Shown: piece after piece, positions 54,601 through 61,511 of the stretch
Layout of the letters: each line of letters starts with the position of its first letter
Position numbering within the stretch: position 1 is the stretch's first letter
Source: Candidatus Gastranaerophilales bacterium
GTDB taxonomy: Bacteria; Cyanobacteriota; Vampirovibrionia; Gastranaerophilales; Gastranaerophilaceae
Reading direction: 5' to 3'
Assembly: GCA_944325895.1 (NCBI GenBank)
Contig: CALVCA010000003.1
Coordinates: 1 to 64,000, forward strand
DNA length: 64,000 nucleotides
Notes under the pieces: model-generated
Database searches by the model: none
Seen by the model: the letters and a program-made list of their open reading frames with translations, nothing else
What the model was told of the DNA's origin: nothing
Made by a program: the position numbers and the translations under genes

Positions 54601-55154
54601 AAATAAGTGAAATTCCGGAGTTAGCTAATGAAAAAGTAGTAACAATTTGCGGTTTAATAACTTCTGTTCGCATGATTCCGACCAAAAAAGACCCGACTAA
54701 ATTTATAAAATTTGTAACGGTAGAGGATTTGAGCGGAAAAATAGAAACCATATGTTTTAACGGAAAAATTGCTGAATTCGGGACTATGCTGGAGCCTGAA
54801 CAGCGAGTAATAATTTCAGGGAAAGTAAACAGAAGAAGTGATGAAGAAGCACCATCAATACTTATAGATAATGTAAAACCGGTAGATAATTCAAATATTT
54901 TTACAATAGAAATATTAGAGGATATTCCGTTTGAAGAACTTGTTTATTTAAAACAGATACTCTGCAACAACCCCGGTTCGGATCCAGTAATGATAAAATT
55001 ACATGACGAAGGTGAAGAAATAAAAATATTATCGGCATCAATGTTTTGGGTAGATTCATCAAACGACTTGGTAAATGAAATAGAACGCAAATTCAAAGAC
55101 AGAATAAAAACAGATATAAAATCATTAGACACAGAAGAAACAGTTGCGGCATAA
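51687..55154 (+). CDS. dnaE: DNA polymerase III alpha subunit
   Basis: 1155 aa, like E. coli DnaE. An N-terminal PHP domain (about 1-280) retains metal-binding residues (HLHSEYSLLDGA, ITDHGVMYS, NDSHYL), so a PHP proofreading activity is possible. The catalytic Asp pair is in PDVDIDF (Asp401, Asp403). Fingers, beta-binding and HhH regions follow, then an OB-fold (about 985-1060) and a C-terminal tau-binding-like tail. Replicates the chromosome. Monocistronic, with a leaderless-type start. Confidence 0.97.
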   Translation: MNTTYVPLHLHSEYSLLDGAIRVKELCEFAKANNMPAVAITDHGVMYSAIEFYRVAKETGVKALIGCEFYVHNGDIHEKNPSNNPLYHLVLIAKDKTGYMNLVKLVSIAHCEGMYYKPRINFELLEKYHEGLVCCSACLGGEVLQNLLKNDYEKAKATAQKYKDLFKDDYYIELQDHGLEEQKRTNPDLIKIAKELEIKMVITNDSHYLKKEDADWHDTLLCLQTNALKDEPNRFHFPNNEFYVKTVTELRDAFKWMDSEMFDECIKNTVDISEKCHLTLLGDKSPLPHYEVPKGHTVESYLDLKVHEGLKARYGEVPPEIEKRVKYELGIIEQMGFSAYFLITWDFIHFAKTHDIPVGPGRGSAAGSVVAYALGITDLDPIEHHLLFERFLNPERYSMPDVDIDFCIERRGEVIDYVTQKYGADKVCQIITFGTYAAKAALKGVARVFNIPFARSNYLSSLIPSEPKAKIEDALLPGMELKKLYDEDPEVKKLVDMAQKIEGIKNNVGTHAAGVIISHKPLNEIVPVQPSKDGIIVTEYPMADLEKLGLLKMDFLGLRNLTMISKTMKLIKRRRGIEFDINKIPLDDKETYEMLQAGDTDGVFQLESSGMKKLVKDLKPDVFEDLGALVALFRPGPLESGMVQDFVERKHGRQKITYAHPLLEPVLKDTYGTIVYQEQIMQVFQVLADYTLGQADMVRRMMGKKKLDEMAQQKGKFIEGAARHGMSAKDAGALFEQIEKFASYCFNRSHSAAYAFVAYQTAYLKCHYKVEYISCLLSSVSGDQEKTQLYIEEAQKNGIKVMPPDINKSYAEFTPDEGNIRFGLASIKQVGDVVVENIIKEREENGEFKSIYDFCKRVDPKCTNKRVLEGLIKSGAFAGIEKSRKQLLENMEYIVSTANKEAQAKELGQVSLFAGLQDNEDFAGTNFKLSGSDEEFDQRQLQNFEKEFLGFYVSSHPLSTIRDKLPFLMTHKISEIPELANEKVVTICGLITSVRMIPTKKDPTKFIKFVTVEDLSGKIETICFNGKIAEFGTMLEPEQRVIISGKVNRRSDEEAPSILIDNVKPVDNSNIFTIEILEDIPFEELVYLKQILCNNPGSDPVMIKLHDEGEEIKILSASMFWVDSSNDLVNEIERKFKDRIKTDIKSLDTEETVAA

Positions 55155-55195
55155 AATAAAAAAATTTATATAACAAACCAAAAATTTTCAAAATT

Positions 55196-55258
55196 ACGTC
55201 AGAGCGTTAGCGAAGCAGCAAAAGAGATTCTTCGGGCAAAAGCCCTCAGAATGACGGA
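55196..55258. repeat. REP-like palindromic element
   Basis: Imperfect inverted repeat opening GTCAGAGCGTTAGCGAAGC and closing CCTCAGAATGACGGAC, the common CGTCATTCTGAG-type dispersed palindrome. Related units occur in the prepilin at 26897-26996. Lies in the dnaE to tRNA-Gly gap. Confidence 0.65.
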
Positions 55259-55309
55259 CTTTTAATAGTGTCTGTAAAATTTGCTATATAAGCTCCTAAA
55301 AAAAAACAC

Positions 55310-55337
55310 TTGCAAAAAAAATTTGCTCATGTATAAT
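55310..55337 (+). promoter_or_regulatory. Promoter of tRNA-Gly
   Basis: TTGCAA (55310-55315), 16-base spacer and a perfect TATAAT (55332-55337), 11 bases before the tRNA. Confidence 0.7.
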
Positions 55338-55348
55338 AGAATTACTAA

Positions 55349-55420
55349 GCGGGGGTAATTCAGTGGTAGAATGCCTCCTTGCCAAGGAGGATGTCGCGAG
55401 TTCGAGCCTCGTCTCCCGCT
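55349..55420 (+). tRNA. tRNA-Gly (GCC)
   Basis: Acceptor GCGGGGG/CTCCCGC (one G-U pair), D arm ATTCAGTGGTAGAAT, anticodon loop TTGCCAA (GCC), T arm GCGAGTTCGAGCCTCGT, discriminator T. CCA not encoded. It marks the left edge of the CRISPR island. Confidence 0.97.
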
Positions 55421-55462
55421 AATTAAAAGACCGTAGAACTTTTGTTCTACGGTCTTTTAATT
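55421..55462 (+). terminator. Terminator after tRNA-Gly
   Basis: A perfect 19-bp stem (55421-55439/55444-55462) with a TTTT loop and T-rich descending arm (GGTCTTTTAATT). Nearly symmetrical, so it can also stop leftward transcripts such as an extended tracrRNA. Confidence 0.85.
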
Positions 55463-55492
55463 AGGATAATATAATTTAATTGAAAAATTGGG

Positions 55493-55567
55493 ATGGATAA
55501 TAACTTTATGACCATATTTGTCGTAACGGTAATTTATTATGTCTATGTAAGCCGCAAAGGAGGCTAA
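55493..55567 (+). CDS. 24-codon hydrophobic upstream ORF
   Basis: Encodes a short peptide with a hydrophobic core (MTIFVVTVIYYVYV). Its last codons contain the AAAGGAGG RBS of the next gene, and the stop is two bases before that gene's ATG. It also contains the TATGAC-N7-GTCGTA inverted motif. No good RBS of its own, so translation is uncertain; a leader peptide is possible. Confidence 0.25.
   Translation: MDNNFMTIFVVTVIYYVYVSRKGG
55507..55525. promoter_or_regulatory. Putative WYL-regulator operator upstream of the CRISPR island
   Basis: TATGAC-CATATTT-GTCGTA. The same inverted motif with the same 7-base spacer (TATGAC-CGTTTTT-GTCATA) lies in the promoter region of the WYL gene at 61497-62459. 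Across 20 bases the two differ at three positions. It lies 45 bases before the ATG at 55570. Confidence 0.5.
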
Positions 55568-55569
55568 AT

Positions 55570-56160
55570 ATGGACGAAATAAAATTACAAATCAAAGGCA
55601 AGGAACACGATACATACGTAATTCATTATTCATGCGACGGATTTTATAACGGAGGTGCTTATGCTCCTGCAATATGCTCTATTTCATTGGTTAATTATGG
55701 AACAAAAGAATTACACTCTTTTGCTTTGAACAATTACCTTGTACTTGGTAAATCGCTTATGGAAAGTGAACAACAATTGCTTAAAGATTTTGTTGAATTT
55801 TATAAAAATTTAAACAATCCGATTTTTGTTCACTGGAATATGGACTATTTGGAATTCGGATTTAACACAATTCGTGCCCGTGCAGAAAATTTTGGGCTGC
55901 ACGATTTTGATTTAACGAAAATAAGAGATTACAATTTATGTGCAGTTTTTCACACAAGTCTTATTACTAGCCTTGAACAGAATAATTGTAAACGGGTTAC
56001 CGTCCTCAATGGCAAAGATGAAGCAAGTTGTTTTAATAAACGTGCGTTTGAAATGGTTAAAATGTCGACGGAAGGCAAAGTTCTCGGATTAGTTGACTTG
56101 TTTGAAAAATATCTTTCAAATGACTTAAAGGACAGTAGTGAAGATGATTATATTTATTAA
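55570..56160 (+). CDS. Unknown protein, possible RNase H-like/exonuclease fold, CRISPR-linked
   Basis: 196 aa, no membrane segment, with a strong AAAGGAGG RBS. The middle (ESEQQLLKDFVEFYKNLNNP then FVHWNMDYLEFGFN) resembles the central part of DEDD 3'-5' exonucleases, where a helix precedes a strand carrying an N-x-D motif. A clear D-x-E first motif is not visible (the region reads YSCDGFYNGG), so catalysis is in doubt. Lies tail-to-tail with the tracrRNA and 147 bases before cas9 on the same strand, behind the shared operator motif. Could be a new accessory factor of this type II-C system or an unrelated passenger. Confidence 0.5.
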   Translation: MDEIKLQIKGKEHDTYVIHYSCDGFYNGGAYAPAICSISLVNYGTKELHSFALNNYLVLGKSLMESEQQLLKDFVEFYKNLNNPIFVHWNMDYLEFGFNTIRARAENFGLHDFDLTKIRDYNLCAVFHTSLITSLEQNNCKRVTVLNGKDEASCFNKRAFEMVKMSTEGKVLGLVDLFEKYLSNDLKDSSEDDYIY

Positions 56161-56174
56161 AAAACTATGAAGGC

Positions 56175-56256
56175 TAAAAAGAAGATGTCCGGTTTCCCGG
56201 ACAGAACTTCACGAAACTTTCTTATTATAGTAACGTTTCGAAAGTATTTATTGTAT
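56175..56256 (-). ncRNA. tracrRNA, read leftward and divergently from cas9
   Basis: Positions 56224-56259 match the array repeat at 30 of 36 bases, in the orientation expected of an anti-repeat. When paired with the crRNA repeat, mismatches cluster at repeat positions 9, 10 and 12, giving the usual internal bulge. After the anti-repeat come ACTATAATAAG, similar to the conserved start of the tracrRNA tail in Neisseria-type II-C systems, and a terminator hairpin GTCCGG-GAAA-CCGGAC (56187-56202) with an outer GAAG/CTTC pair and a T5 run at 56176-56180. A consensus promoter precedes it. Ends are estimated. Confidence 0.9.
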
Positions 56257-56262
56257 GATATT

Positions 56263-56290
56263 ATTATAAAATAATAAATTTATTTGTCAA
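56263..56290 (-). promoter_or_regulatory. tracrRNA promoter
   Basis: Perfect TTGACA (56285-56290), 16-base spacer and perfect TATAAT (56263-56268) on the minus strand. Start would fall near 56256, at the beginning of the anti-repeat. The -35 box lies only 5 bases from the cas9 RBS. Confidence 0.85.
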
Positions 56291-56307
56291 CATTGGAGTA
56301 TAGAATA

Positions 56308-59300
56308 ATGGTTAAAGTATTAGGTTTAGATATTGGTATCGCATCAATTGGACATTCAATTGTAGAATTTGATGAAAAAGAACTTACTGGAAAATTTTTA
56401 AATTTAGGTGTTAGAGTTTTTACTGCTGCTGAACAACCAAAGACAGGAGCATCACTGGCTCAACCTAGAAGAGAAGCACGAAGTGCAAGACGCAGGTTGT
56501 CAAGACGTGCAAACCGTTTATATAATATTAAAAAATTTTTAATAGAAAAAAAATTTATTACTCAAGCTGAAATTGAAACTTTTTATAATTCAGCTGAAAT
56601 AAAAATTGATGTGTGGAATTTACGCAAAGAAGCGTTGGAAAGGCAATTGAGCAATATAGAATTTTATAGGATTTTAATACATATAGCAAAACGCAGGGGA
56701 TTTCAATCTATAAGAAAATCCGAAGAAGCAAAAACAGAAGGAGATTTATTAAAATCAATAAAGGAAACAACAGAAAATTTCGAACTGGGAAAATACAAAA
56801 CTGTTGGCGAAATGTTTGCACTTAAATATACCAATGATGAAGCAAAAAGAAATAAAGCAGGAAAATATAACAAATCTATTTCAAGAGAGTTGTTAAAACA
56901 AGAAATAGAAACTATTTTTAAAATACAACGAGATTTAGGTTCTAATATTGCAAGCGAAGAAATAGAAAATGGTTATAAAGAAATAGCATTTTACCAAAGG
57001 CCCTTGAAATCAATTCCTATAAATACTCCTTGTATTTTTGAACCTGATGAAATGAGAGCTCCGAAATGTTCTTATACTTCGGAAATTTTTATTGCTTTAA
57101 ATAAGCTTGTAAATATGCGTTTTATAAACGATGTTGGTGATACACGATTTCTTACGGCAGAAGAAATTGAAGATGCCATAAATCTTGCTCATAAACTTAC
57201 TAAAGTTACTTATAAACAATTAAGAAAAGAGCTTGGTATAGACAATGATATAAGATTTTTAAATCTTAATTATGGTAAAACGAATTCAAAAGGAGAAACA
57301 ATTGATATTGAAAATACAACTTTAATTGAACTTAAAAATTATCATGCCGTTAAAAAAGCAATAGTAGAGTCAGAACTGGGAAAATCATATTTTGATACGA
57401 TAAAAAATGATGAAAACTTTTTTAATGATATTGCTTTAGTTTTAACTTGTGAAAAAAGTGATGAGAGTATAGAAAAAGCCTTAAAAGAAAAAGGATTTGA
57501 AAATACAATAATAAATCTCGTCAAAGGGCTTTCAATGAGCAAAACTGCACATCTTTCAATTAAAGCAATGAAAAAACTTATTCCATTTATGATGCAAGGT
57601 ATGAAATATAGTGAAGCATGCGAAAAAGCCGGTTACAAAATTGAAAATAATAAAAAAGAAAAACAATCTTTACTTCCTGTTTTAAGCCAGGAAGAACTCA
57701 CAACAAACCCTGTTGTAAATAGAGCCATATCTCAAACAAGAAAAGTAGTAAATTCTTTAATTAAAAAATATGGTCCTTTTGATACTATAATTATTGAAAT
57801 GTCTAGAGATTTATCCAAATCAGTTACTGAAAGACGGGCAATTAAAAAAGCTCAAGACGAATTTCAGGCAGAAAAAGAAAAAGCCAAACAAAGGTGCATA
57901 GAACACGGTTTGAATCCGGATAATCCTAAAAGCAATCTTCTTAAATTCCGTCTTTGGGAAGAACAAGGAGGCTTCTGCGTTTATTCAGGTAAATACATTG
58001 ACCCGAAAAGGCTTGCTGAATCTGATTATGTTGATATAGATCATATTATTCCGTATTCAAGGAGTTTTGACGATAGCATAAATAATAAGGTGCTTTGTTT
58101 AACGGATGAAAATAGACAAAAAGGTAACAAAATACCCTATGAATATATTAGCGAAGATAAATGGTATGAATTTGTACAACGCATCAAATCTTATCATTTG
58201 AAGCAAGCAAAGATTAATCGTTTAACAAAGAAAAAATATGAACAGGAAGGTTTTAAATCAAGAAATTTAAACGACGCAAGGTACATTGCAAAATTTGTCA
58301 AAGATTATATAAAAGAGAACCTTGATTTTGATAATAATCTGAAAGTCGAGACAAGAAACGGTGCACTAACAGCATTTTTACGCACGCAATGGGGACTTGT
58401 AAAGAACAGGGATGAAAGTGACAAACATCATGCTCTTGATGCAGCTGTTATTGCTTGTTCAACACAGGGAATGGTTCAATATTTATCTACTGTTTCAGCA
58501 AGACTTGAAAATTATGATTATACAAAAGATAGAAAACCTCGTTTCAAAAAACCTTGGGAAACTTTTTCTGAAGATCTTGAACAGTTATTAAAACAGGTTT
58601 TTGTATCAAGGGCCGTTAGAAAGTCCGTTAAAGGAGAATTGCATGACGCAACAATAAGAAGTGCAAAACATCTTGATAAAGGCTTTACTACGGTTAAGAC
58701 ACCTATTGAAACAATTGATCTAAAAAAATTGGAAAAAATGTTTGACAAAGAACGAAATTATAAAATTTATAATGTTTTAAAAGAAAGATTAGAGAAATTT
58801 AATAATGATCCTAAAAAAGCTTTTGCAGAACCGGTATACATGCCTTTATCCGAAGAAAAAATGGCAAAAGGGCAACATCCGCATGAAATAAAATCAATAA
58901 AAATTAAAGATACCAGCACCTCAGGTATTTTAGTCAGAGGCGGATTTGCGAAAAATTCGTCTATGCCTAGATTGGATATCTTTACCAAAAAGAATAAAAA
59001 AGGCAAAAATGAATTTTTCCTGGTACCAATTTATGTATCGGATTTTGGGAAAGAATTACCCAATAAAGCTATTACAAACAAAAAAGACTGCTGGCTGGAA
59101 ATTACAGACGAATACCAATTTTTATTCAGCCTATTCCCCGATACTTTGATAGCAATAAACCCGACAGGAAAACCGGAGGATGAATTTTTAGGATATTATA
59201 AATGCTGTGACATTAGCAACGGAGTTTTAAAAATAGATTCTCCTGATAGAAATATCGTTGAAAAACGTTATGCTACAAAAACTGCAGCTTACATAAAAAA

Positions 59301-59394
59301 ATATCAAGTCGGAATACTCGGTGATTATTATGAGGTAAAACATGAAAAACGATTACCCATAAAAACAAAAAGAAAGGTAAAACATGGGATATAA
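56308..59394 (+). CDS. cas9: CRISPR-associated endonuclease Cas9, type II-C
   Basis: 1028 aa, the compact II-C size. RuvC-I (VLGLDIGIASIGHSIVEF) holds Asp8; an Arg-rich bridge helix follows (RREARSARRRLSRRANRLY, about 50-75) and then the recognition lobe. RuvC-II (IIIEMSRDLS) holds Glu497. The HNH domain holds DIDHII with His579 and ENRQKGN with Asn602, and RuvC-III (DKHHALDAAVI) holds His708 and Asp711. All nuclease residues are intact, so both DNA strands should be cut. A wedge/PAM-interacting domain ends the protein. GGAG at 56295-56298 fixes the ATG at 56308 over an upstream TTG at 56284. Overlaps cas1 by 11 bases. Confidence 0.97.
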   Translation: MVKVLGLDIGIASIGHSIVEFDEKELTGKFLNLGVRVFTAAEQPKTGASLAQPRREARSARRRLSRRANRLYNIKKFLIEKKFITQAEIETFYNSAEIKIDVWNLRKEALERQLSNIEFYRILIHIAKRRGFQSIRKSEEAKTEGDLLKSIKETTENFELGKYKTVGEMFALKYTNDEAKRNKAGKYNKSISRELLKQEIETIFKIQRDLGSNIASEEIENGYKEIAFYQRPLKSIPINTPCIFEPDEMRAPKCSYTSEIFIALNKLVNMRFINDVGDTRFLTAEEIEDAINLAHKLTKVTYKQLRKELGIDNDIRFLNLNYGKTNSKGETIDIENTTLIELKNYHAVKKAIVESELGKSYFDTIKNDENFFNDIALVLTCEKSDESIEKALKEKGFENTIINLVKGLSMSKTAHLSIKAMKKLIPFMMQGMKYSEACEKAGYKIENNKKEKQSLLPVLSQEELTTNPVVNRAISQTRKVVNSLIKKYGPFDTIIIEMSRDLSKSVTERRAIKKAQDEFQAEKEKAKQRCIEHGLNPDNPKSNLLKFRLWEEQGGFCVYSGKYIDPKRLAESDYVDIDHIIPYSRSFDDSINNKVLCLTDENRQKGNKIPYEYISEDKWYEFVQRIKSYHLKQAKINRLTKKKYEQEGFKSRNLNDARYIAKFVKDYIKENLDFDNNLKVETRNGALTAFLRTQWGLVKNRDESDKHHALDAAVIACSTQGMVQYLSTVSARLENYDYTKDRKPRFKKPWETFSEDLEQLLKQVFVSRAVRKSVKGELHDATIRSAKHLDKGFTTVKTPIETIDLKKLEKMFDKERNYKIYNVLKERLEKFNNDPKKAFAEPVYMPLSEEKMAKGQHPHEIKSIKIKDTSTSGILVRGGFAKNSSMPRLDIFTKKNKKGKNEFFLVPIYVSDFGKELPNKAITNKKDCWLEITDEYQFLFSLFPDTLIAINPTGKPEDEFLGYYKCCDISNGVLKIDSPDRNIVEKRYATKTAAYIKKYQVGILGDYYEVKHEKRLPIKTKRKVKHGI

Positions 59395-60265
59395 AACTCT
59401 TTTGTTTAGCAATCCTTGTAAACTTAGCGTTAAAAACTTTCAACTTGTGTATTCATCACAAGACAGCGAGATAAAAATTCCGCTTGAAGATATTTCTACA
59501 ATAATACTTGAAAATATGCAGATAGAAGTTACAAACTATCTTTTATCTGCATGTGGTGAATATAATATTACATTGTTTTCATGCGATAAAAAACATCGCC
59601 CGAACGTGGTTTTGACACCATTTTACCAGCATAGCAGAAATACAAAAATTGCTTTTAATCATATAAATATGTCTGAACCTTTGAAAAAAAGATTATGGCA
59701 AAAAATTATAAAACAAAAAATTAAAAATCAGTCTAATGTTTTAAAAATACTATTTGATAATGATATTTTGGATTATTTTTGTGAAAAAGTTAAATCCGGT
59801 GATACTACCAATATAGAAGCTCAAGTTTCAAAACAATACTGGGGTCTGTTGTTTGAAAATTTTAAACGTCATGCAGATACAAAACATAATGCAGCACTGG
59901 ATTACGGTTATGCAATAATCAGAGGTACACTGGCAAAATTCACATCGTCAAGCGGTCTTATCCCGTGCATTGGAGTTCATCATTGTAATGAGCTTAACTC
60001 TTTTAATCTGATCGAAGATTTAATAGAACCATTTAGACCTTTTGTTGATTTACTTGTATCAAATATGCAAACTTTAAATGAACCTGAATTATCCAAGCAA
60101 GATAAAGCATGCCTTTTGAATATATTAAACATGCAATGCCAGTATAAAGGTGAACAAATTACTGTTCAAAATGCTTGCGAAAGAGTTTGTCAAACTTTTG
60201 TAAAAAGTCTTGAACAAAATAACAGTAATATATTGGAACTTCCACAATTTATTGAGGCAAAATGA
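59384..60265 (+). CDS. cas1: CRISPR integrase Cas1, type II
   Basis: 293 aa. N-terminal beta domain, then the helical catalytic domain with the metal-binding Glu in NIEAQVSKQYW, the His in GVHHCNELNSFNL and the acidic pair in LIEDLIEPFRPFVD. With Cas2 it inserts new spacers. The ATG overlaps the end of cas9 by 11 bases and its stop overlaps cas2 by 4, so the three genes are one translationally coupled operon. No csn2 or cas4 is present, which defines subtype II-C. Confidence 0.96.
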   Translation: MGYKTLLFSNPCKLSVKNFQLVYSSQDSEIKIPLEDISTIILENMQIEVTNYLLSACGEYNITLFSCDKKHRPNVVLTPFYQHSRNTKIAFNHINMSEPLKKRLWQKIIKQKIKNQSNVLKILFDNDILDYFCEKVKSGDTTNIEAQVSKQYWGLLFENFKRHADTKHNAALDYGYAIIRGTLAKFTSSSGLIPCIGVHHCNELNSFNLIEDLIEPFRPFVDLLVSNMQTLNEPELSKQDKACLLNILNMQCQYKGEQITVQNACERVCQTFVKSLEQNNSNILELPQFIEAK

Positions 60266-60594
60266 GCGTAAAAGGTGACGATATTTTTATGAGATTATTT
60301 GTATTTTTTGATCTTCCTGTAACTCAAAAGAAACAGCGAAAAATAGCAACCCGCTTCAGAAAACAATTACTTAATGAAGGTTTTATTATGCTTCAATTTT
60401 CTGTTTATTGCAGGACATGCCGAGGTCAGGATATTGTAGACAGAGAAATTCGTCGAATTAAACAGATTATTCCGCCTGAAGGTAACGTCCGAATTCTTCA
60501 GGTAACAGACAAACAATATGGAGGCATGCTTTTTCTTGTCGGCAAACCTGAAAAAGAAGAAATTATTGGATGCGAACAACTTCTTTTGTTTTAA
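60262..60594 (+). CDS. cas2: CRISPR-associated protein Cas2
   Basis: 110 aa ferredoxin-like protein that bridges Cas1 dimers during spacer integration. FVFFDLPVTQKKQRK carries the conserved Asp after the first strand, and LQFSVYCRTCRGQD is the second family block. Starts in an ATGA overlap with cas1. The minus-strand crRNA terminator lies directly behind it. Confidence 0.95.
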   Translation: MSVKGDDIFMRLFVFFDLPVTQKKQRKIATRFRKQLLNEGFIMLQFSVYCRTCRGQDIVDREIRRIKQIIPPEGNVRILQVTDKQYGGMLFLVGKPEKEEIIGCEQLLLF

Positions 60595-60602
60595 AATTTT
60601 TT

Positions 60603-60654
60603 GTAATAAAAATACCAAACTCCTTGTCTATAGCAGATTTTGGAGTTTGGTATT
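60603..60654 (-). terminator. Terminator for the minus-strand CRISPR transcript
   Basis: A perfect 13-bp stem (60611-60623/60642-60654, 18-base loop) reaches three bases into the last repeat and is followed on the minus strand by TTTTATTAC. On the plus side no T run follows. This fits crRNA transcription leftward toward cas2. Confidence 0.7.
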
Positions 60655-61477
60655 ATACAATAAATATTTTCGAAAGGAAACTATAACATCTTCTGTACAT
60701 TCAAAAGTATCAAGATAATTATACAATAAATATTTTCGAAAGGAAACTATAACAATTCAGCGGTGTTGACTTAAATGCCTGGAATTATACAATAAATATT
60801 TTCGAAAGGAAACTATAACTATCTCAGATGTATAATATTTTTGACCTTTATTATACAATAAATATTTTCGAAAGGAAACTATAACAATTATATAGTTGAC
60901 AAATATATCGATTTGATTATACAATAAATATTTTCGAAAGGAAACTATAACTTTAAACCATATTCACCGCAATGCATAAAATTATACAATAAATATTTTC
61001 GAAAGGAAACTATAACGCTTGTAATGCTTTCGAAAATCCAAAATTAATTATACAATAAATATTTTCGAAAGGAAACTATAACTTGACCTGTAACTTAAAT
61101 ATATCTTAAAATATTATACAATAAATATTTTCGAAAGGAAACTATAACATTGCGTCAAGCGTTCCAAATGCAGGCATAATTATACAATAAATATTTTCGA
61201 AAGGAAACTATAACTTGTCGTCCTTCCGGTAGTTCAGGCGGTCCATTATACAATAAATATTTTCGAAAGGAAACTATAACCAACTGGGCGAGGTGACAGT
61301 CAATTTTTTTATTATACAATAAATATTTTCGAAAGGAAACTATAACGAGTAGGGGTAGAGGTTTGTGTTTCGATATATTATACAATAAATATTTTCTAAT
61401 GGAAACTATAACAATCCCGAAGAATTGGTGCAACTTATGTCATTATACAATAAATACTTTCAAACAAAGGTGCTGGC
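60652..61477 (-). CRISPR. Type II-C CRISPR array, 36-nt repeats, 12 spacers
   Basis: Eleven identical 36-base repeats (plus strand ATTATACAATAA...GAAACTATAAC), the first at 60652-60687 and the eleventh at 61311-61346. A twelfth (61377-61412) has two changes, and a thirteenth (61442-61477) keeps only its first 20 bases, with one change. Spacers are 30 bases, two of them 29, all different from one another. In crRNA sense (minus strand) the repeat starts GTTATAGTTTCC and ends TTGTATAAT, like Campylobacter/Neisseria II-C repeats. The degenerate repeats lie at the promoter end, intact ones next to cas2. The terminal TATAAT could be a promoter box within each repeat, though no good -35 accompanies it. 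Confidence 0.98.
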
Positions 61478-61482
61478 GGAGC

Positions 61483-61511
61483 ATTATAAAAACACTTCAA
61501 TAATTTTCCAA
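61483..61511 (-). promoter_or_regulatory. Putative promoter of the CRISPR array
   Basis: TTGGAA (61506-61511), a 17-base spacer and a perfect TATAAT (61483-61488) on the minus strand, overlapping the 3' end of the WYL gene. The start would lie near 61476, the outer end of the degenerate last repeat. Confidence 0.5.

Noticed and set aside
55196-55258. Transposon end or attachment site near tRNA-Gly
   Set aside because: It matches the common GTCATTCTGAG-type dispersed palindrome. I see no direct repeat of the tRNA 3' end on the far side of the CRISPR island and no integrase gene.
56284-56307. Upstream TTG start for cas9
   Set aside because: It lies next to the tracrRNA -35 box and has no RBS, while GGAG is well placed for ATG 56308, which starts at the conserved RuvC-I segment.
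60595-60651. Classical AT-rich leader between cas2 and the array
   Set aside because: The 57 bases are mostly a hairpin with a T tract on the minus strand, better explained as the terminator of a leftward array transcript.
61155-61433. Open frame of 92 codons inside the CRISPR array
   Set aside because: It is the repeat read as protein (VSFRKYLLYN repeated); an artefact of regular repeat spacing.
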